Origin: Streptomyces sp. NBC_01549
GTDB lineage: Bacteria > Actinomycetota > Actinomycetes > Streptomycetales > Streptomycetaceae
Direction of reading: 5' to 3'
DNA: 64,000 nt
Assembly (NCBI RefSeq): GCF_026339955.1
Contig: NZ_JAPEPW010000001.1
Coordinates: 6,531,001 to 6,595,000 of the forward strand
Part shown: positions 33,986 through 42,995 of the stretch, piece after piece
Layout of the letters: the number at the start of each line of letters is the position of its first letter
Position numbering within the stretch: position 1 is the stretch's first letter
The notes under the pieces: generated by a model
The model's database searches: none
What the model was told of the DNA's origin: nothing
Seen by the model: the letters and a program-made list of their open reading frames with translations, nothing else
Made by a program: the position numbers and the translations under genes

Positions 33986-35380
33986 TTACGCTCCGTGCCA
34001 TACCGTGGTGATGTTGCAGAACTCGCGGATTCCGTGCCCCGACAGCTCGCGCCCGTAGCCGGACCGCTTGACCCCGCCGAACGGGAACGCCGGGTGGGAG
34101 GCGGTCATCCCGTTGAAGAACATGCCCCCCGCCTCCAGATCACGGACGAACCGCTCCATCTCGGCCTCGTCGCTCGTCCAGACGTTCGAACTCAGTCCGA
34201 ACGGCGTGTCGTTCGCCAGCGCCACCGCCTGGTCCAGGTCGGCGGCACGGTAGAGCGTGGCGACGGGCCCGAAGGTCTCCTCCTGGTGGACGCGCATCTC
34301 GGGGGTGATGTCGGTGAGGACGGTCGGCGCGTAGTACCAGCCGCGTTCCGTGAAACCTTCGGGGCGCTCGCCGCCGCACAGCACGGTCGCGCCGTTCTCC
34401 ACGGCGTCGTCGACGAGCTCCTCCAGGTCGCCGCGTCCCTGTTCGGTGGAGAGCGGGCCGATGTCGGTGTCCTCGTCCAGCGGGTCGCCGACCTTGAGCG
34501 CCTTCATGCCCGCCGTGAAGCGTTCGGCGAAGGCGTCGAACACGTCCGTGTGCACGATGAACCGCTTGGCCGCGATGCACGACTGCCCGTTGTTCTGCAC
34601 CCGGGCCGTCACCGCGGTTTTCGCCGCCCGGTCGACGTCGGCGGACGGCATGACGACGAACGGGTCGCTGCCGCCCAGCTCCAGCACCGTCTTCTTGACC
34701 TCGTCCCCGGCGGCCGAGGCCACGGCGCGTCCCGCCGGTTCGCTCCCGGTCAGCGTCGCCGCCTTGACCCGGGGATCGCGCAGAATGCCCTCGACGGCGC
34801 CCGAGCCGATCAGCAGCGTCTGGAAGCAGCCCTCGGGGAAGCCCGCCCGGCGGAACAGGTCCTCCAGGTAGAGCGCGGTCTGCGGCACGTTCGAGGCGTG
34901 CTTGAGCAGGCCGACGTTGCCCGCCATGAGGGCGGGCGCGGCGAACCGGACCACCTGCCAGAGCGGGAAGTTCCACGGCATGACGGCCAGCACCGGGCCC
35001 AGCGGCCGGTAGCGCACCAGGACGCGGGAGGCGCCCGAGTCCTTCACGTCAAAGGCGGCGGGCTGTTCGTCGGCGAGCAACTCTTCGGCGTGGTCGGCGT
35101 ACCAGTGCATCGACTTCGCGCACTTGGCGGCCTCCGCGCGGGCCTGCTTGACGGGCTTGCCCATCTCCGTGGTCATCACCCGGCCGATGTCGTCCCGCTC
35201 CTCGTCGAGGAGGTCGGCGGCCTTGTGCAGCAGCCGCGCCCGCTCGGCGAAGGACGTGGTGCGATAGCTGCGGAACGTGGTCTCGGCCGTGGCGAGCCGG
35301 CGCTCGATCTCCTCGGCGCCGAGCGCGTCGTACGTCTTGAGCGTCTCGCCGTTCGCCGGGTTCACCGTCGCGATGGGCAT
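33986..35380 (-). CDS. succinate-semialdehyde dehydrogenase-type aldehyde dehydrogenase
   Basis: NAD(P)-dependent aldehyde dehydrogenase, 464 residues. Catalytic Cys in NNGQSCIAAKRF, general base Glu in LELGGSDPF, NAD-binding region PWNFPLWQV and TGSEPAGRAV. The closest class by motif pattern is the GabD-like NADP-dependent succinate-semialdehyde dehydrogenase, converting the semialdehyde to succinate. No GABA transaminase is adjacent, so the physiological substrate is open. ATG at 35380; a repeat cluster lies just upstream. Confidence 0.88.
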   Translation of the reverse strand: MPIATVNPANGETLKTYDALGAEEIERRLATAETTFRSYRTTSFAERARLLHKAADLLDEERDDIGRVMTTEMGKPVKQARAEAAKCAKSMHWYADHAEELLADEQPAAFDVKDSGASRVLVRYRPLGPVLAVMPWNFPLWQVVRFAAPALMAGNVGLLKHASNVPQTALYLEDLFRRAGFPEGCFQTLLIGSGAVEGILRDPRVKAATLTGSEPAGRAVASAAGDEVKKTVLELGGSDPFVVMPSADVDRAAKTAVTARVQNNGQSCIAAKRFIVHTDVFDAFAERFTAGMKALKVGDPLDEDTDIGPLSTEQGRGDLEELVDDAVENGATVLCGGERPEGFTERGWYYAPTVLTDITPEMRVHQEETFGPVATLYRAADLDQAVALANDTPFGLSSNVWTSDEAEMERFVRDLEAGGMFFNGMTASHPAFPFGGVKRSGYGRELSGHGIREFCNITTVWHGA

Positions 35381-35393
35381 GGCCGACCTCCTG

Positions 35394-35460
35394 AAGCGGG
35401 CTGTTCTTCGAGCCGGGCTTTTCTCCGAGCGGGCTGTTCTTGAAAAGCGGGCTTTTTTCC
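35394..35460. repeat. interleaved 14-bp direct repeats upstream of an aldehyde dehydrogenase
   Basis: agcgggctgttctt occurs exactly at 35395-35408 and 35428-35441. Related units agccgggcttttct (35411) and agcgggctttttt (35446) alternate with them, giving a period of about 33 bp for the pair. The array lies 14-80 bp upstream of the start, so it covers the promoter. It may be a regulator array or a recent tandem duplication. Confidence 0.55.
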
Positions 35461-35504
35461 GACCCTCCCGCGCGGCGCGGTGCGGCGCAACGCGGAGGGC
35501 GCTC

Positions 35505-35969
35505 TCAGTCCGAGTGCTCCGCCAGCCGGTCGAGAAACGCCGCCTGCGCCGGCACGATCAGCTCCCGTGCCCGGTCCAGGCCGAACCACTCCACCCGGTC
35601 CAGCTCGGGGAACTCCTGCCTGCGCCCCGACTTCGGCGGCCACTCCATCTCGAAGGTGCCCGGGACCACCGTCGCCGGGTCGAGGTCCGCCTCGATCGCC
35701 CAGGCCGTGACGACCTTGCCGTTCGTCTGTTTGACCTCGCCGAGCGGGGCCGCCTCCCCGTCGGGCGGCGGCAGCCCCAGTTCCTCCTGGAACTCCCGGC
35801 GCGCCGCGTCCCAGGCGGTCTCGTCGGGCTCGTACTCGCCCTTGGGCACGGTCCACGCCCCGGCGCCCCGCCGCGCGAAGAACGGGCCGCCCATATGGCC
35901 GAGCAGCACCTCCGGGCCGTTGTCGGTGCGCCGGTACAGCAGCAGTCCGGCACTGCGCTTCCCTTTCAC
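35505..35969 (-). CDS. Nudix hydrolase
   Basis: A 154-residue Nudix-fold protein. The Nudix box is complete in the order G-x5-E-x7-REUXEE: GEYEPDETAWDAARREFQEELG (in two parts, about residues 44-65). It hydrolyses nucleoside diphosphates linked to another group; NTP or dinucleotide substrates are likely. The GTG at 35969 overlaps the stop of the DNA ligase gene by GTGA, so the two are translationally coupled and may share a repair role. Confidence 0.88.
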   Translation of the reverse strand: MKGKRSAGLLLYRRTDNGPEVLLGHMGGPFFARRGAGAWTVPKGEYEPDETAWDAARREFQEELGLPPPDGEAAPLGEVKQTNGKVVTAWAIEADLDPATVVPGTFEMEWPPKSGRRQEFPELDRVEWFGLDRARELIVPAQAAFLDRLAEHSD

Positions 35970-37504
35970 GGGGTCACCTCCGGGTGTGCGGCGAGCAGGG
36001 TCTCGACCGTGTCGGCCTCGGCGGGCGTCTTGTCCTCGCGGTAGCGCACCACGCGGGCGAACCGGAGGGTGACCCCGGCCGGGTAACGGGTGGACTTCTG
36101 CAGACCGTCGTACGCGATCTCCACGACGAGTTCGGGCCGTACGGTCACCACGTGGCCGCTGTCCTCGACGGCGAGCTCCTGGAGGCGCTCGGTCTGCCAG
36201 GCCAGCATCGCGTCCGTCATGCCCTTGAAGGTCTTGCCGAGCATCGCGAAGGAGCCGTCCGCGGCGCGGGCCCCGAGGTGCAGGTTGGAGAGCTTGCCGG
36301 TGCGCCGCCCGTGGCCCCACTCGGCCGCCAGAACCACCAGGTCGAGGGTGTGCACGGGCTTGACCTTCAGCCACGACGCACCGCGTCGGCCCGCGCTGTA
36401 GGGGGCGTCCAGGGCCTTCACCACCACGCCTTCGTGACCGCGCTCCAGCGTCTCGGCGAGGAATCGTTCCGCCAAGGGGATGTCCTCAGGGCCGTGGGCG
36501 AGGGCGCGCCGCACCCGCATCGGCTCGGGCACCAGTCGTGCCAGCTCCGCGTGCCGTTCGGCGAACGGCAGGTCCAGCAGATCCCGCCCGTCGACCGACA
36601 GCGCGTCGAAGAAGACGGGGGAGACCGGCACGCTCCGCGCGGCCGTGGCCACATCCACCCGCGAGCCCACCCGCCCGGCCGTCTCCTGGAAGGAACGCGG
36701 CCGCCCGTCCTCGTCCAGCGCGATCACCTCGCCGTCCAGGATGAACCGGGTTCCCCTCAACTCCATTGCCAGGGAGGCGAGTTCCGGCAGTCGGTCGGTG
36801 ATGTCGTCGAGGGTGCGGGTGCAGATCCGTATGTCGTCGCCGACGCGGTGCAGCTGTACGCGGATGCCGTCGAGCTTCTCCTCGACGGCACACGCGCCGA
36901 GCTTTTCCACGGCCTCGGACACGGACCCGGCGGTGTGGGCGAGCATGGGCAGCACCGGACGGCCCACCGTGAGGCGGAAGCCGACCAGGGCCGCCGGCCC
37001 GCCCGTCAGCAGCGCCTGCGCCACCGTCTGCAGCGATCCGGCGAGCATCACCGCCCGCCGTACGTCCGCGGCGGGCGCGCCGGTCGCCGCGGCGAGCCCC
37101 TCGACCGCGACCGCGTCCAGCGCGCCCTGCCGCACCTCGCCGGTGAGCAGCCCGGACAGGAACCGCTGCTCGTCCTCGGTGGCCGCCGCCCGCAGCCCGT
37201 CCATCAGCCGCTTGCGCTCCGCCTGCGAGCCGGTCCCCGTGACCGCGCCGACCTCGGTCAGCCGGGCGTCCACGTCCCGCACCGTGAGCGAGGGCTCGGG
37301 CGCGGGCGGGACCGGCCCGCTCAGCAGCTTCCAGCCGATGCCGAGCCGTCCCTGGGGGAGACGGCCCGCCAGATACGGGATGACGATCGGCACGTCGTCC
37401 GCGTCGGCGTCCCGGAACAGCTCGGCGAGCAGGGCGATCTTCCGGGACCGCGCCGAGGCGGCGGCGACCTCCCGGGACACACGGGCGAGCCGGGCGAGCA
37501 GCAT
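35966..37504 (-). CDS. ATP-dependent DNA ligase (LigB-type)
   Basis: A 512-residue ATP-dependent ligase. N-terminal DNA-binding domain (residues 1-190), adenylation domain with the nucleophile Lys-210 in EEKLDGIRVQ, then RFILDGEVIAL, FFDALSVDG, HEGVVVKAL and WLKVKPVHTLDLVV, and an OB-fold domain ending in RFARVVRYREDKTP. Such ligases are additional to the essential NAD-dependent LigA and are usually tied to repair. It forms an operon with the Nudix gene. ATG at 37504. Confidence 0.93.
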   Translation of the reverse strand: MLLARLARVSREVAAASARSRKIALLAELFRDADADDVPIVIPYLAGRLPQGRLGIGWKLLSGPVPPAPEPSLTVRDVDARLTEVGAVTGTGSQAERKRLMDGLRAAATEDEQRFLSGLLTGEVRQGALDAVAVEGLAAATGAPAADVRRAVMLAGSLQTVAQALLTGGPAALVGFRLTVGRPVLPMLAHTAGSVSEAVEKLGACAVEEKLDGIRVQLHRVGDDIRICTRTLDDITDRLPELASLAMELRGTRFILDGEVIALDEDGRPRSFQETAGRVGSRVDVATAARSVPVSPVFFDALSVDGRDLLDLPFAERHAELARLVPEPMRVRRALAHGPEDIPLAERFLAETLERGHEGVVVKALDAPYSAGRRGASWLKVKPVHTLDLVVLAAEWGHGRRTGKLSNLHLGARAADGSFAMLGKTFKGMTDAMLAWQTERLQELAVEDSGHVVTVRPELVVEIAYDGLQKSTRYPAGVTLRFARVVRYREDKTPAEADTVETLLAAHPEVTP

Positions 37505-37737
37505 GGAGCCATGGTGCTACGAACGCTTGCCCAGTCTCCATCCTTCAGGGGGAGGTGTAGGGCATCTTCGCCCTCGCGGCCCCGAGGGCCGCAGAGCCAT
37601 GGCACTAGCGCCTTGTCCGACACGCAGTTGTCGGACCTACCGCCGGACGGGCGGGAAGTCAGGCCTGTGGAGGTATGGAAAGACCGGTCCTCACGGACCG
37701 GCACGGCCGCGGGCCCCTGCCCTTCGGGCGGACGACG
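37505..37737 (+). mobile_element. IS remnant with structured 3'-end, copy 2
   Basis: 233-bp stretch between the DNA ligase start and the oxidoreductase stop. Positions 37612-37690 align with 33470-33545 (see copy 1), followed by a perfect ccggtcc/ggaccgg hairpin at 37682-37699. Upstream, ccatccttcagggggagg at 37539-37556 resembles the 3' ends of streptomycete TnpB genes. No transposase frame remains. It could also be taken as a shared ncRNA. Confidence 0.4.
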
Positions 37738-38691
37738 CTACTTTTGAAACACGCCCTGGGCGGCGTCGAGGTCGGCGAAGAGCAGTTCGCCGTTGAGCGT
37801 GGCCGCCGCCCGGTAGCCCGCGCCCGCGGCGTTCACGACCTGCTCGGCGAAGCCGATCGCGTTGCCCGCCGCCCAGACGCCCGGCACGGTCGTCAGACCC
37901 GTCTCGTCGACCACGGGGTAGGTGCCGAACGGCGTCTCGCGCAGTTCGGCGCCCAGTCGCTCGAACAGGTCGTTGCGGGGGACCGCGCGCGGCGCCACGA
38001 AGAGCGTCGAGCGGTCGTGGACGGTGCCGTCCGCGAGCCGGATCCCCGTGAGCCGGTCGTCCTCGACGACGAGACCCGCGACCTCACCGGGCACCACGAC
38101 GACTCCGGCCGCGGCGAGCCGCCGTGTGTCGTCGGCCGTCAGCTCCTCCTCGGCGACCGTGTGCAGGAACAGGGTGACGTCCTTCGACCACTGGGAGACC
38201 ATCAGCGCCTGGTGGACGCTCATCGGCGTGGTGGCCAGCACCCCGAACGGCTCGTCGCGCACCTCCCAGCCGTGGCAGTACGGGCAGTGCAGCACGTCCC
38301 GCCCGAAGCGCTCGGCGACGCCCGGGACCGTCGGGAGCTCGTCCGCCAGCCCGGTGGCGAGGATCAGCCGCCGCGCGCGCACGGTCCGTCCGGCCGCGAG
38401 CGTCACGAGGAACTCGCCGTTGTGCTGCCGGGACACGTCCACCGCCCGGTCCCGGACCAGCTCGACTCCGTACCGCGCGATCTCGCCGCGGCCCGCGGCG
38501 AGGAACTCCGCGGGCGGCATGCCGTCCCGGGTCAGATAGCCCTGCAGATGTGCGGCGGGCGCGTTGCGCGGCTCGCCCGCGTCGACGACGAGCGTGCGGC
38601 GCCTGGCCCGGCCGAGGACCAGCGCGGCGGACAGGCCGGCCGCGCCGCCTCCGACGACGACGGCCTCGTACCCCTCGGTCATGTCGGTCAT
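37738..38691 (-). CDS. thioredoxin reductase-like FAD oxidoreductase
   Basis: A 317-residue flavoprotein with an N-terminal FAD dinucleotide fold (VVVGGGAAGLSAALVLGRA), a redox CxxC (HCPYCHGW, about residues 135-140) and a C-terminal GVWAAGNAIGFAEQVV FAD segment. It is of the NTR-like group that can reduce small disulfides in secondary metabolism. The final three residues (FQK) abut the IS remnant at 37737, so the native C-terminus may be slightly changed. Start at 38691 follows GGAGGTGG. Divergent from the XRE-cupin regulator. Confidence 0.85.
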   Translation of the reverse strand: MTDMTEGYEAVVVGGGAAGLSAALVLGRARRRTLVVDAGEPRNAPAAHLQGYLTRDGMPPAEFLAAGRGEIARYGVELVRDRAVDVSRQHNGEFLVTLAAGRTVRARRLILATGLADELPTVPGVAERFGRDVLHCPYCHGWEVRDEPFGVLATTPMSVHQALMVSQWSKDVTLFLHTVAEEELTADDTRRLAAAGVVVVPGEVAGLVVEDDRLTGIRLADGTVHDRSTLFVAPRAVPRNDLFERLGAELRETPFGTYPVVDETGLTTVPGVWAAGNAIGFAEQVVNAAGAGYRAAATLNGELLFADLDAAQGVFQK

Positions 38692-38762
38692 GGTGACCAC
38701 CTCCACCCGGAAGGTCCCGCGACCGGTGCCGCATTGACAAATGGCTTTGCCGAATCTGCAAT

Positions 38763-38786
38763 ATGGGTATGGGTATGGGTATGGGC
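38763..38786 (+). repeat. (ATGGGT)n hexamer repeat at a start codon
   Basis: Four 6-bp units (three atgggt, one atgggc) each contain an in-frame ATG and are followed by a fifth ATG at 38787. Slippage would add or remove Met-Gly pairs without frame change and could alter initiation efficiency of the regulator gene. Confidence 0.7.
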
Positions 38787-39383
38787 ATGGACGAGGGTGG
38801 GGATGACGGCTCCCGGACGGACCAGGTGCTGGCCGAGGTCGGGCCGAGGCTGCGGCGCATACGCAAGGAGCGGGGCGCGACGCTCGCGGGGCTGTCCGAG
38901 GCGACCGGTATCTCCGTGAGCACCCTGTCGCGGCTCGAGTCGGGGCTGCGCAAGCCGAGCCTGGAGCTCCTGCTGCCGATCGCCCGGGCCCACGAGGTGC
39001 CGCTGGACGAGCTGGTCGGGGCGCCCCCGGTGCGCGACCCGCGCGTACGCGCCCAGCCGATCGTGCGCGGCGGCCGCACCCACTGGCCGCTCACCCGGCA
39101 GCCCGGCGGACTTCAGGCGTACAAGGTGCTCGAACCGCAGCGCAAGCTCGAGCCGGAGCCCCGGACCCACGAGGGCTATGAGTGGCTGTACGTGATGTCG
39201 GGGCGGCTGAGGCTCGTGCTGGCAGACCACGACGTCGTGCTCGGTCCGGGGGAGGCCGCCGAGTTCGACACGCGGGTGCCGCACTGGTTCGGGTCGACGG
39301 GGGAGGGGCCCGTGGAGTTCCTGAGCCTGTTCGGGCCGCAGGGGGAGCGGATGCACGTCAGGGCGCGTCCGACCCGCTCGTGA
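38763..39383 (+). CDS. XRE-cupin transcriptional regulator
   Basis: A 206-residue regulator: HTH_XRE domain (about residues 24-80: LAEVGPRLRRIRKERG, TGISVSTLSRLESGLRKPSLELLLPIA) joined to a C-terminal cupin (THEGYEWLYVMSGRLRLVL, VLGPGEAAEFDTRVPHWFG). The class often controls adjacent oxidoreductases, and the divergent thioredoxin-reductase-like gene, 72 bp away, is the obvious target. Five consecutive ATG codons make the true start uncertain between 38763 and 38787; no strong ribosome site is visible before any of them. Confidence 0.88.
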   Translation: MGMGMGMGMDEGGDDGSRTDQVLAEVGPRLRRIRKERGATLAGLSEATGISVSTLSRLESGLRKPSLELLLPIARAHEVPLDELVGAPPVRDPRVRAQPIVRGGRTHWPLTRQPGGLQAYKVLEPQRKLEPEPRTHEGYEWLYVMSGRLRLVLADHDVVLGPGEAAEFDTRVPHWFGSTGEGPVEFLSLFGPQGERMHVRARPTRS

Positions 39384-39477
39384 GGGCGTGACGCAGATGA
39401 CTGTTCCCTGATCGGCAAGCGACCGCTTAGTATGCGGTCGAGCCCGGTCAGACAGAGCAGTCCCGTGGAGGCCCCGC

Positions 39478-40455
39478 ATGCAGGCATGGCAAGTGCACCA
39501 GCTCGGCGAGCCGAGTGAGGTGATGCGGCTCCAGGACGTGGAGCGACCGGTACCCGGTGCGGGGCAGGTCCTGCTCAAGGTACGCGCGGCGAACATCAAC
39601 TTCCCGGACGCGCTGATGTGCCGCGGGCACTACCAGGTCAGGCCGCCGCTGCCGTTCACGCCCGGAGTGGAGATCTGCGGCGAGATGGAGGACGGGCACC
39701 GCGTGCTGGCCAACCCCGCACTGCCGTACGGCGGTTTCGCCGAGTACGCCGTCGCGGACGCCGCCGCCCTGCTGCCCGCGCCCGACGCCCTCGACGACGC
39801 CGAGGCGGCCGCCCTGCACATCGGCTACCAGACGGGCTGGTTCGGCCTGCATCGCCGGGCTCGTCTCGAAGCCGGCGAGACGTTGCTCGTCCACGCCGCC
39901 GCCGGAGGGGTCGGCAGCGCGGCCGTGCAGCTGGGGAAGGCCGCGGGCGCCACCGTCATAGGCGTGGTCGGCGGAGCCGACAAGGCGGCCGTGGCGCGCG
40001 AGCTGGGCTGCGACGTCGTGATCGACCGGCGTACCCAGGACGTCATCGCCGCCGTGAAGGAAGCCACCGGCGGCCGCGGCGCCGACGTGATCTACGACCC
40101 CGTCGGCGGTGAGGCGTACACCCAGTCCACCAAGGTCGTCGCCTTCGAGGGCCGCATCGTCGTCGTGGGCTTCGCCAGCGGCTCGATCCCCAGCCCGGCG
40201 CTCAACCACGCCCTGGTGAAGAACTACGCGATCCTCGGCCTGCACTGGGGTCTGTACGGCACCAAGAACCCCAAGCTGATCCAGCACTGCCACGAGCAGC
40301 TCACCGAGCTGGCCACGCGCGGCGCCATCAAGCCACTCGTCAGCGAGCGCGTCCCACTGAGCGGTGGCGGCGCGGCCGTGCAGCGGGTCGCCGACGGTGT
40401 CACGACCGGCAGGGTCGTCGTGGTGCCCTCTCTCGAGAACGGAGCAGCCGCATGA
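39478..40455 (+). CDS. zinc-independent quinone oxidoreductase (MDR family)
   Basis: A 325-residue NADPH-dependent medium-chain reductase, QOR-type. It lacks the zinc ligands of alcohol dehydrogenases. NADPH fold: HAAAGGVGSAAVQLGKAAGA (about residues 139-158), then YDPVGGEAY. It reduces quinones or enoyl compounds. Its stop overlaps the next dehydrogenase gene start by ATGA; the three genes form an operon likely for breakdown of an acyl compound. Confidence 0.9.
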   Translation: MQAWQVHQLGEPSEVMRLQDVERPVPGAGQVLLKVRAANINFPDALMCRGHYQVRPPLPFTPGVEICGEMEDGHRVLANPALPYGGFAEYAVADAAALLPAPDALDDAEAAALHIGYQTGWFGLHRRARLEAGETLLVHAAAGGVGSAAVQLGKAAGATVIGVVGGADKAAVARELGCDVVIDRRTQDVIAAVKEATGGRGADVIYDPVGGEAYTQSTKVVAFEGRIVVVGFASGSIPSPALNHALVKNYAILGLHWGLYGTKNPKLIQHCHEQLTELATRGAIKPLVSERVPLSGGGAAVQRVADGVTTGRVVVVPSLENGAAA

Positions 40456-41633
40456 CCGACGCAGCCGAACTGCGCGCCCGGACGAAGGAGTTGCTGGCGG
40501 CTCATCCGCCCGCGACGACGGACCGGACCGACTTCCTCAAGGCCCGCTTTGACGCCGGACTCGCCTGGGTGCACTACCCCGAGGGCCTCGGCGGCCTCGG
40601 CGCCCCGCGCTCCCTCCAGGCCGTCGTGGACGCCGAGCTGGAGGCCGCGGGCGCTCCCGACAACGACCCGCGGCGCATCGGCATCGGTCTCGGCATGGCC
40701 GCGCCGACCATCCTCGGCTTCGGCACCCAGGAGCAGAAGCGGGACTTCCTGCGGCCGTTGTGGATCGGCGAGGAGGTCTGGTGCCAGCTCTTCAGCGAGC
40801 CCGGCGCCGGGTCCGACCTGGCCGCGCTCGGTACCCGTGCCGTCCGTGAGGGCGACAACTGGGTGGTCAACGGGCAGAAGGTGTGGACCTCCAGCGCCCA
40901 CCTCGCCCGCTGGGCCATCCTCATCGCCCGCACGGACCCGGACGTGCCCAAGCACCGCGGCATCACGTACTTCATCTGCGACATGACCGACCCCGGCGTC
41001 GAGGTGCGGCCGCTGCGCCAGATCACCGGCGAGGCCGAGTTCAACGAGGTCTTCCTCACCGACGTCCGCATTCCCGACGCGCACCGGCTGGGTGAGGTCG
41101 GCGACGGCTGGCGGGTCGCGCAGACCACGCTCATGAACGAGCGCGTCTCCATCGGCGGTATGCGCATCCCGCGCGAGGGCGGCATGATCGGCCCGGTCTC
41201 CAAGACCTGGCGCGAGCGTCCCGTACTGCGCACCCACGATCTGCACCAGCGGCTGCTGAAGCTGTGGGTGGAAGCCGAGGTCGCCCGGCTCTCCGGCGAA
41301 CGGCTGCGCCAGCAGCTCGTAGCGGGCCAGCCCGGCCACGAGGGCTCTGGGATGAAGCTCGGATTCGCCCGCCTCAACCAGGAGATCAGCGGCCTGGAGG
41401 TCGAACTCCTCGGTGAGGAAGGCCTGCTGTACGAGGACTGGACGATGCGCCGGCCGGAACTGGTCGACTTCACCGGCCGCGACGCCGGCTACCGCTATCT
41501 GCGCTCCAAGGGCAACAGCATCGAGGGCGGGACCAGCGAGGTCCTGCTCAACATCGTCGCCGAACGCGTGCTGGGCCTGCCGTCCGAGCCGCGCGCCGAC
41601 AAGGACGTCGCGTGGAAGGACCTCGCCCGATGA
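40452..41633 (+). CDS. acyl-CoA dehydrogenase (long form of a pair)
   Basis: A 393-residue acyl-CoA dehydrogenase: FSEPGAGSDLAAL FAD/substrate motif near residue 120, VNGQKVWTSSAH, ITGEAEFNEVFL and C-terminal SIEGGTSEVLLNIVAERVLGLP. The catalytic base position (the Glu of EGGTSE) is kept. Paired acyl-CoA dehydrogenases encoded side by side act as heterodimers on steroid side chains or bulky acyl-CoAs in actinobacteria, and this gene and the next fit that pattern. ATGA overlap on both sides. Confidence 0.9.
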   Translation: MTDAAELRARTKELLAAHPPATTDRTDFLKARFDAGLAWVHYPEGLGGLGAPRSLQAVVDAELEAAGAPDNDPRRIGIGLGMAAPTILGFGTQEQKRDFLRPLWIGEEVWCQLFSEPGAGSDLAALGTRAVREGDNWVVNGQKVWTSSAHLARWAILIARTDPDVPKHRGITYFICDMTDPGVEVRPLRQITGEAEFNEVFLTDVRIPDAHRLGEVGDGWRVAQTTLMNERVSIGGMRIPREGGMIGPVSKTWRERPVLRTHDLHQRLLKLWVEAEVARLSGERLRQQLVAGQPGHEGSGMKLGFARLNQEISGLEVELLGEEGLLYEDWTMRRPELVDFTGRDAGYRYLRSKGNSIEGGTSEVLLNIVAERVLGLPSEPRADKDVAWKDLAR

Positions 41634-42733
41634 CAACACAGAGCACACAGCCCGATCTGCTGTACTCGGAGGAGGAAGAGGCGCTGCGCGCCGCCCTCCG
41701 CGGCCTCCTCTCCGACCACTGCGACGCGGCGGGCGTCATCGCCCGCACCGAGTCGGACACCCCGCACGACCCCGAGCTGTGGAAGGTGCTCACGGACGCG
41801 ATGGGTCTGGCGGGCCTGCTCGTGCCCGAGTCGCTGGGGGGCCAGGGCGCCACCCACCGCGAAGTCGCCGTGGTGCTGGAGGAGTTGGGGCGGGCGGTCG
41901 CGCCGGTGCCGTATCTGACGAGCGCCGTCGTCGCCACCGAGGCACTGCTGGCCTGCGAGGGCGAGGAGGCCGCCGGACTGCTGACCGCGCTGGCGTCGGG
42001 CCGGACGATCGGCGCGCTCGCCGTGGCGCTGTCCGTGGCCCCCGGTGGCGCCTACAAGGCCGTACGGAACGAGGACGGCGTCCTGCACGGGGAGCTGACC
42101 GGGATCGCGGACGCGGCGGTGGCCGACGTACTGCTGGTTCCGGCGGACGACGGCGGGCTGTACGCGGTGGACGGGGACGCCGTGACGATCACCCCGCAGG
42201 TGTCCCTCGACCTCACCCGGTCGCTCGCCACGGTCACCTTCGACGGAGTGCGGGCACGTCGCCTCGGCGCCGCCGAACCCGCCGTACGACGGGCTCTGCG
42301 CACCGGCGCCGGACTGCTCGCCTCCGAGCAACTCGGACTCGCCGACTGGTGCCTGACCGAGACGGTCCGCTACCTCAAGGAGCGCAAGCAGTTCAACCGG
42401 CCCGTCGGCGGATTCCAGGCGCTCAAGCACCGGCTCGCGCAGTTGTGGCTGGAGGTCGTCAACACGCGCGCCGCCGCCCGCGGTGCCGCTGACGCGCTCG
42501 CGACCGGCAGCGCGGACACCGATCTGTCGGTCGCCGTCGCCCAGGCGTACGCGGCACCCGTCGCCGTCCACACCGCCGAGGAGGCCCTCCAGTTGCACGG
42601 CGGCATCGGGATGACCTGGGAGCACCCCGTTCACCTGTATCTGAAGCGGGCGAAGGCGGACTCGATCGCGTACGGCACGGCGGGAGCCCACCGCGCGGCG
42701 CTGGCCGAACTGGTGGACCTGCAAGCCCCCTGA
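41630..42733 (+). CDS. acyl-CoA dehydrogenase (second of a pair)
   Basis: A 367-residue acyl-CoA dehydrogenase, shorter and more diverged than its neighbour; it keeps the C-terminal YLKERKQFNRPVGGFQALKHRLAQ and LHGGIGMTWEHPVHLYLKRAKAD motifs but lacks the standard SEP-x-AGSD motif in the middle, as expected for the partner subunit of a heteromeric enzyme. It ends the operon, 13 bp before a hairpin terminator. Confidence 0.88.
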   Translation: MTTQSTQPDLLYSEEEEALRAALRGLLSDHCDAAGVIARTESDTPHDPELWKVLTDAMGLAGLLVPESLGGQGATHREVAVVLEELGRAVAPVPYLTSAVVATEALLACEGEEAAGLLTALASGRTIGALAVALSVAPGGAYKAVRNEDGVLHGELTGIADAAVADVLLVPADDGGLYAVDGDAVTITPQVSLDLTRSLATVTFDGVRARRLGAAEPAVRRALRTGAGLLASEQLGLADWCLTETVRYLKERKQFNRPVGGFQALKHRLAQLWLEVVNTRAAARGAADALATGSADTDLSVAVAQAYAAPVAVHTAEEALQLHGGIGMTWEHPVHLYLKRAKADSIAYGTAGAHRAALAELVDLQAP

Positions 42734-42745
42734 CGTACCCCTTCC

Positions 42746-42775
42746 AGAGGCCCGCCCCACCAGGGGCGGGCCTCT
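42746..42775 (+). terminator. rho-independent terminator
   Basis: Perfect 13-bp stem (42746-42758 with 42763-42775) and 4-nt loop, followed by a short T-containing tail, just past the acyl-CoA dehydrogenase pair. Confidence 0.85.
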
Positions 42776-42783
42776 TGGTGTGC

Positions 42784-42995
42784 CTAGGCCTTGTCGTCAA
42801 ATTCCCGTCTGCCCTGCGACGCCATGCACGCTCCCCCACTGCCTGAAGGGCGTGGGAGGTGCCCCCACTCGCCGCACCGGGCACAGACCCGAGTACATCC
42901 AGTACGAGGGTCTGGCCGGCACGCCGAGAGCACGCACCTGACGCCGCCGGGCCCGCCCTCCGGGCGGACGACGGGAATTTGACGACAGGGCCTAG
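42784..42995. mobile_element. MITE-like element with 26-bp terminal inverted repeats
   Basis: About 212 bp bounded by ctaggccttgtcgtcaaatt (left) and the inverse of ctaggccctgtcgtcaaatt (right); the terminal repeats run at least 26 bp with one mismatch. CTAG at each end is either target duplication or part of the repeat. There is no transposase; the interior open frames are short and lack coding bias. I know this palindrome (gacgggaatttgacgacaggg) as a frequent dispersed sequence in streptomycete genomes. It must be moved by an IS transposase in trans. Confidence 0.8.
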
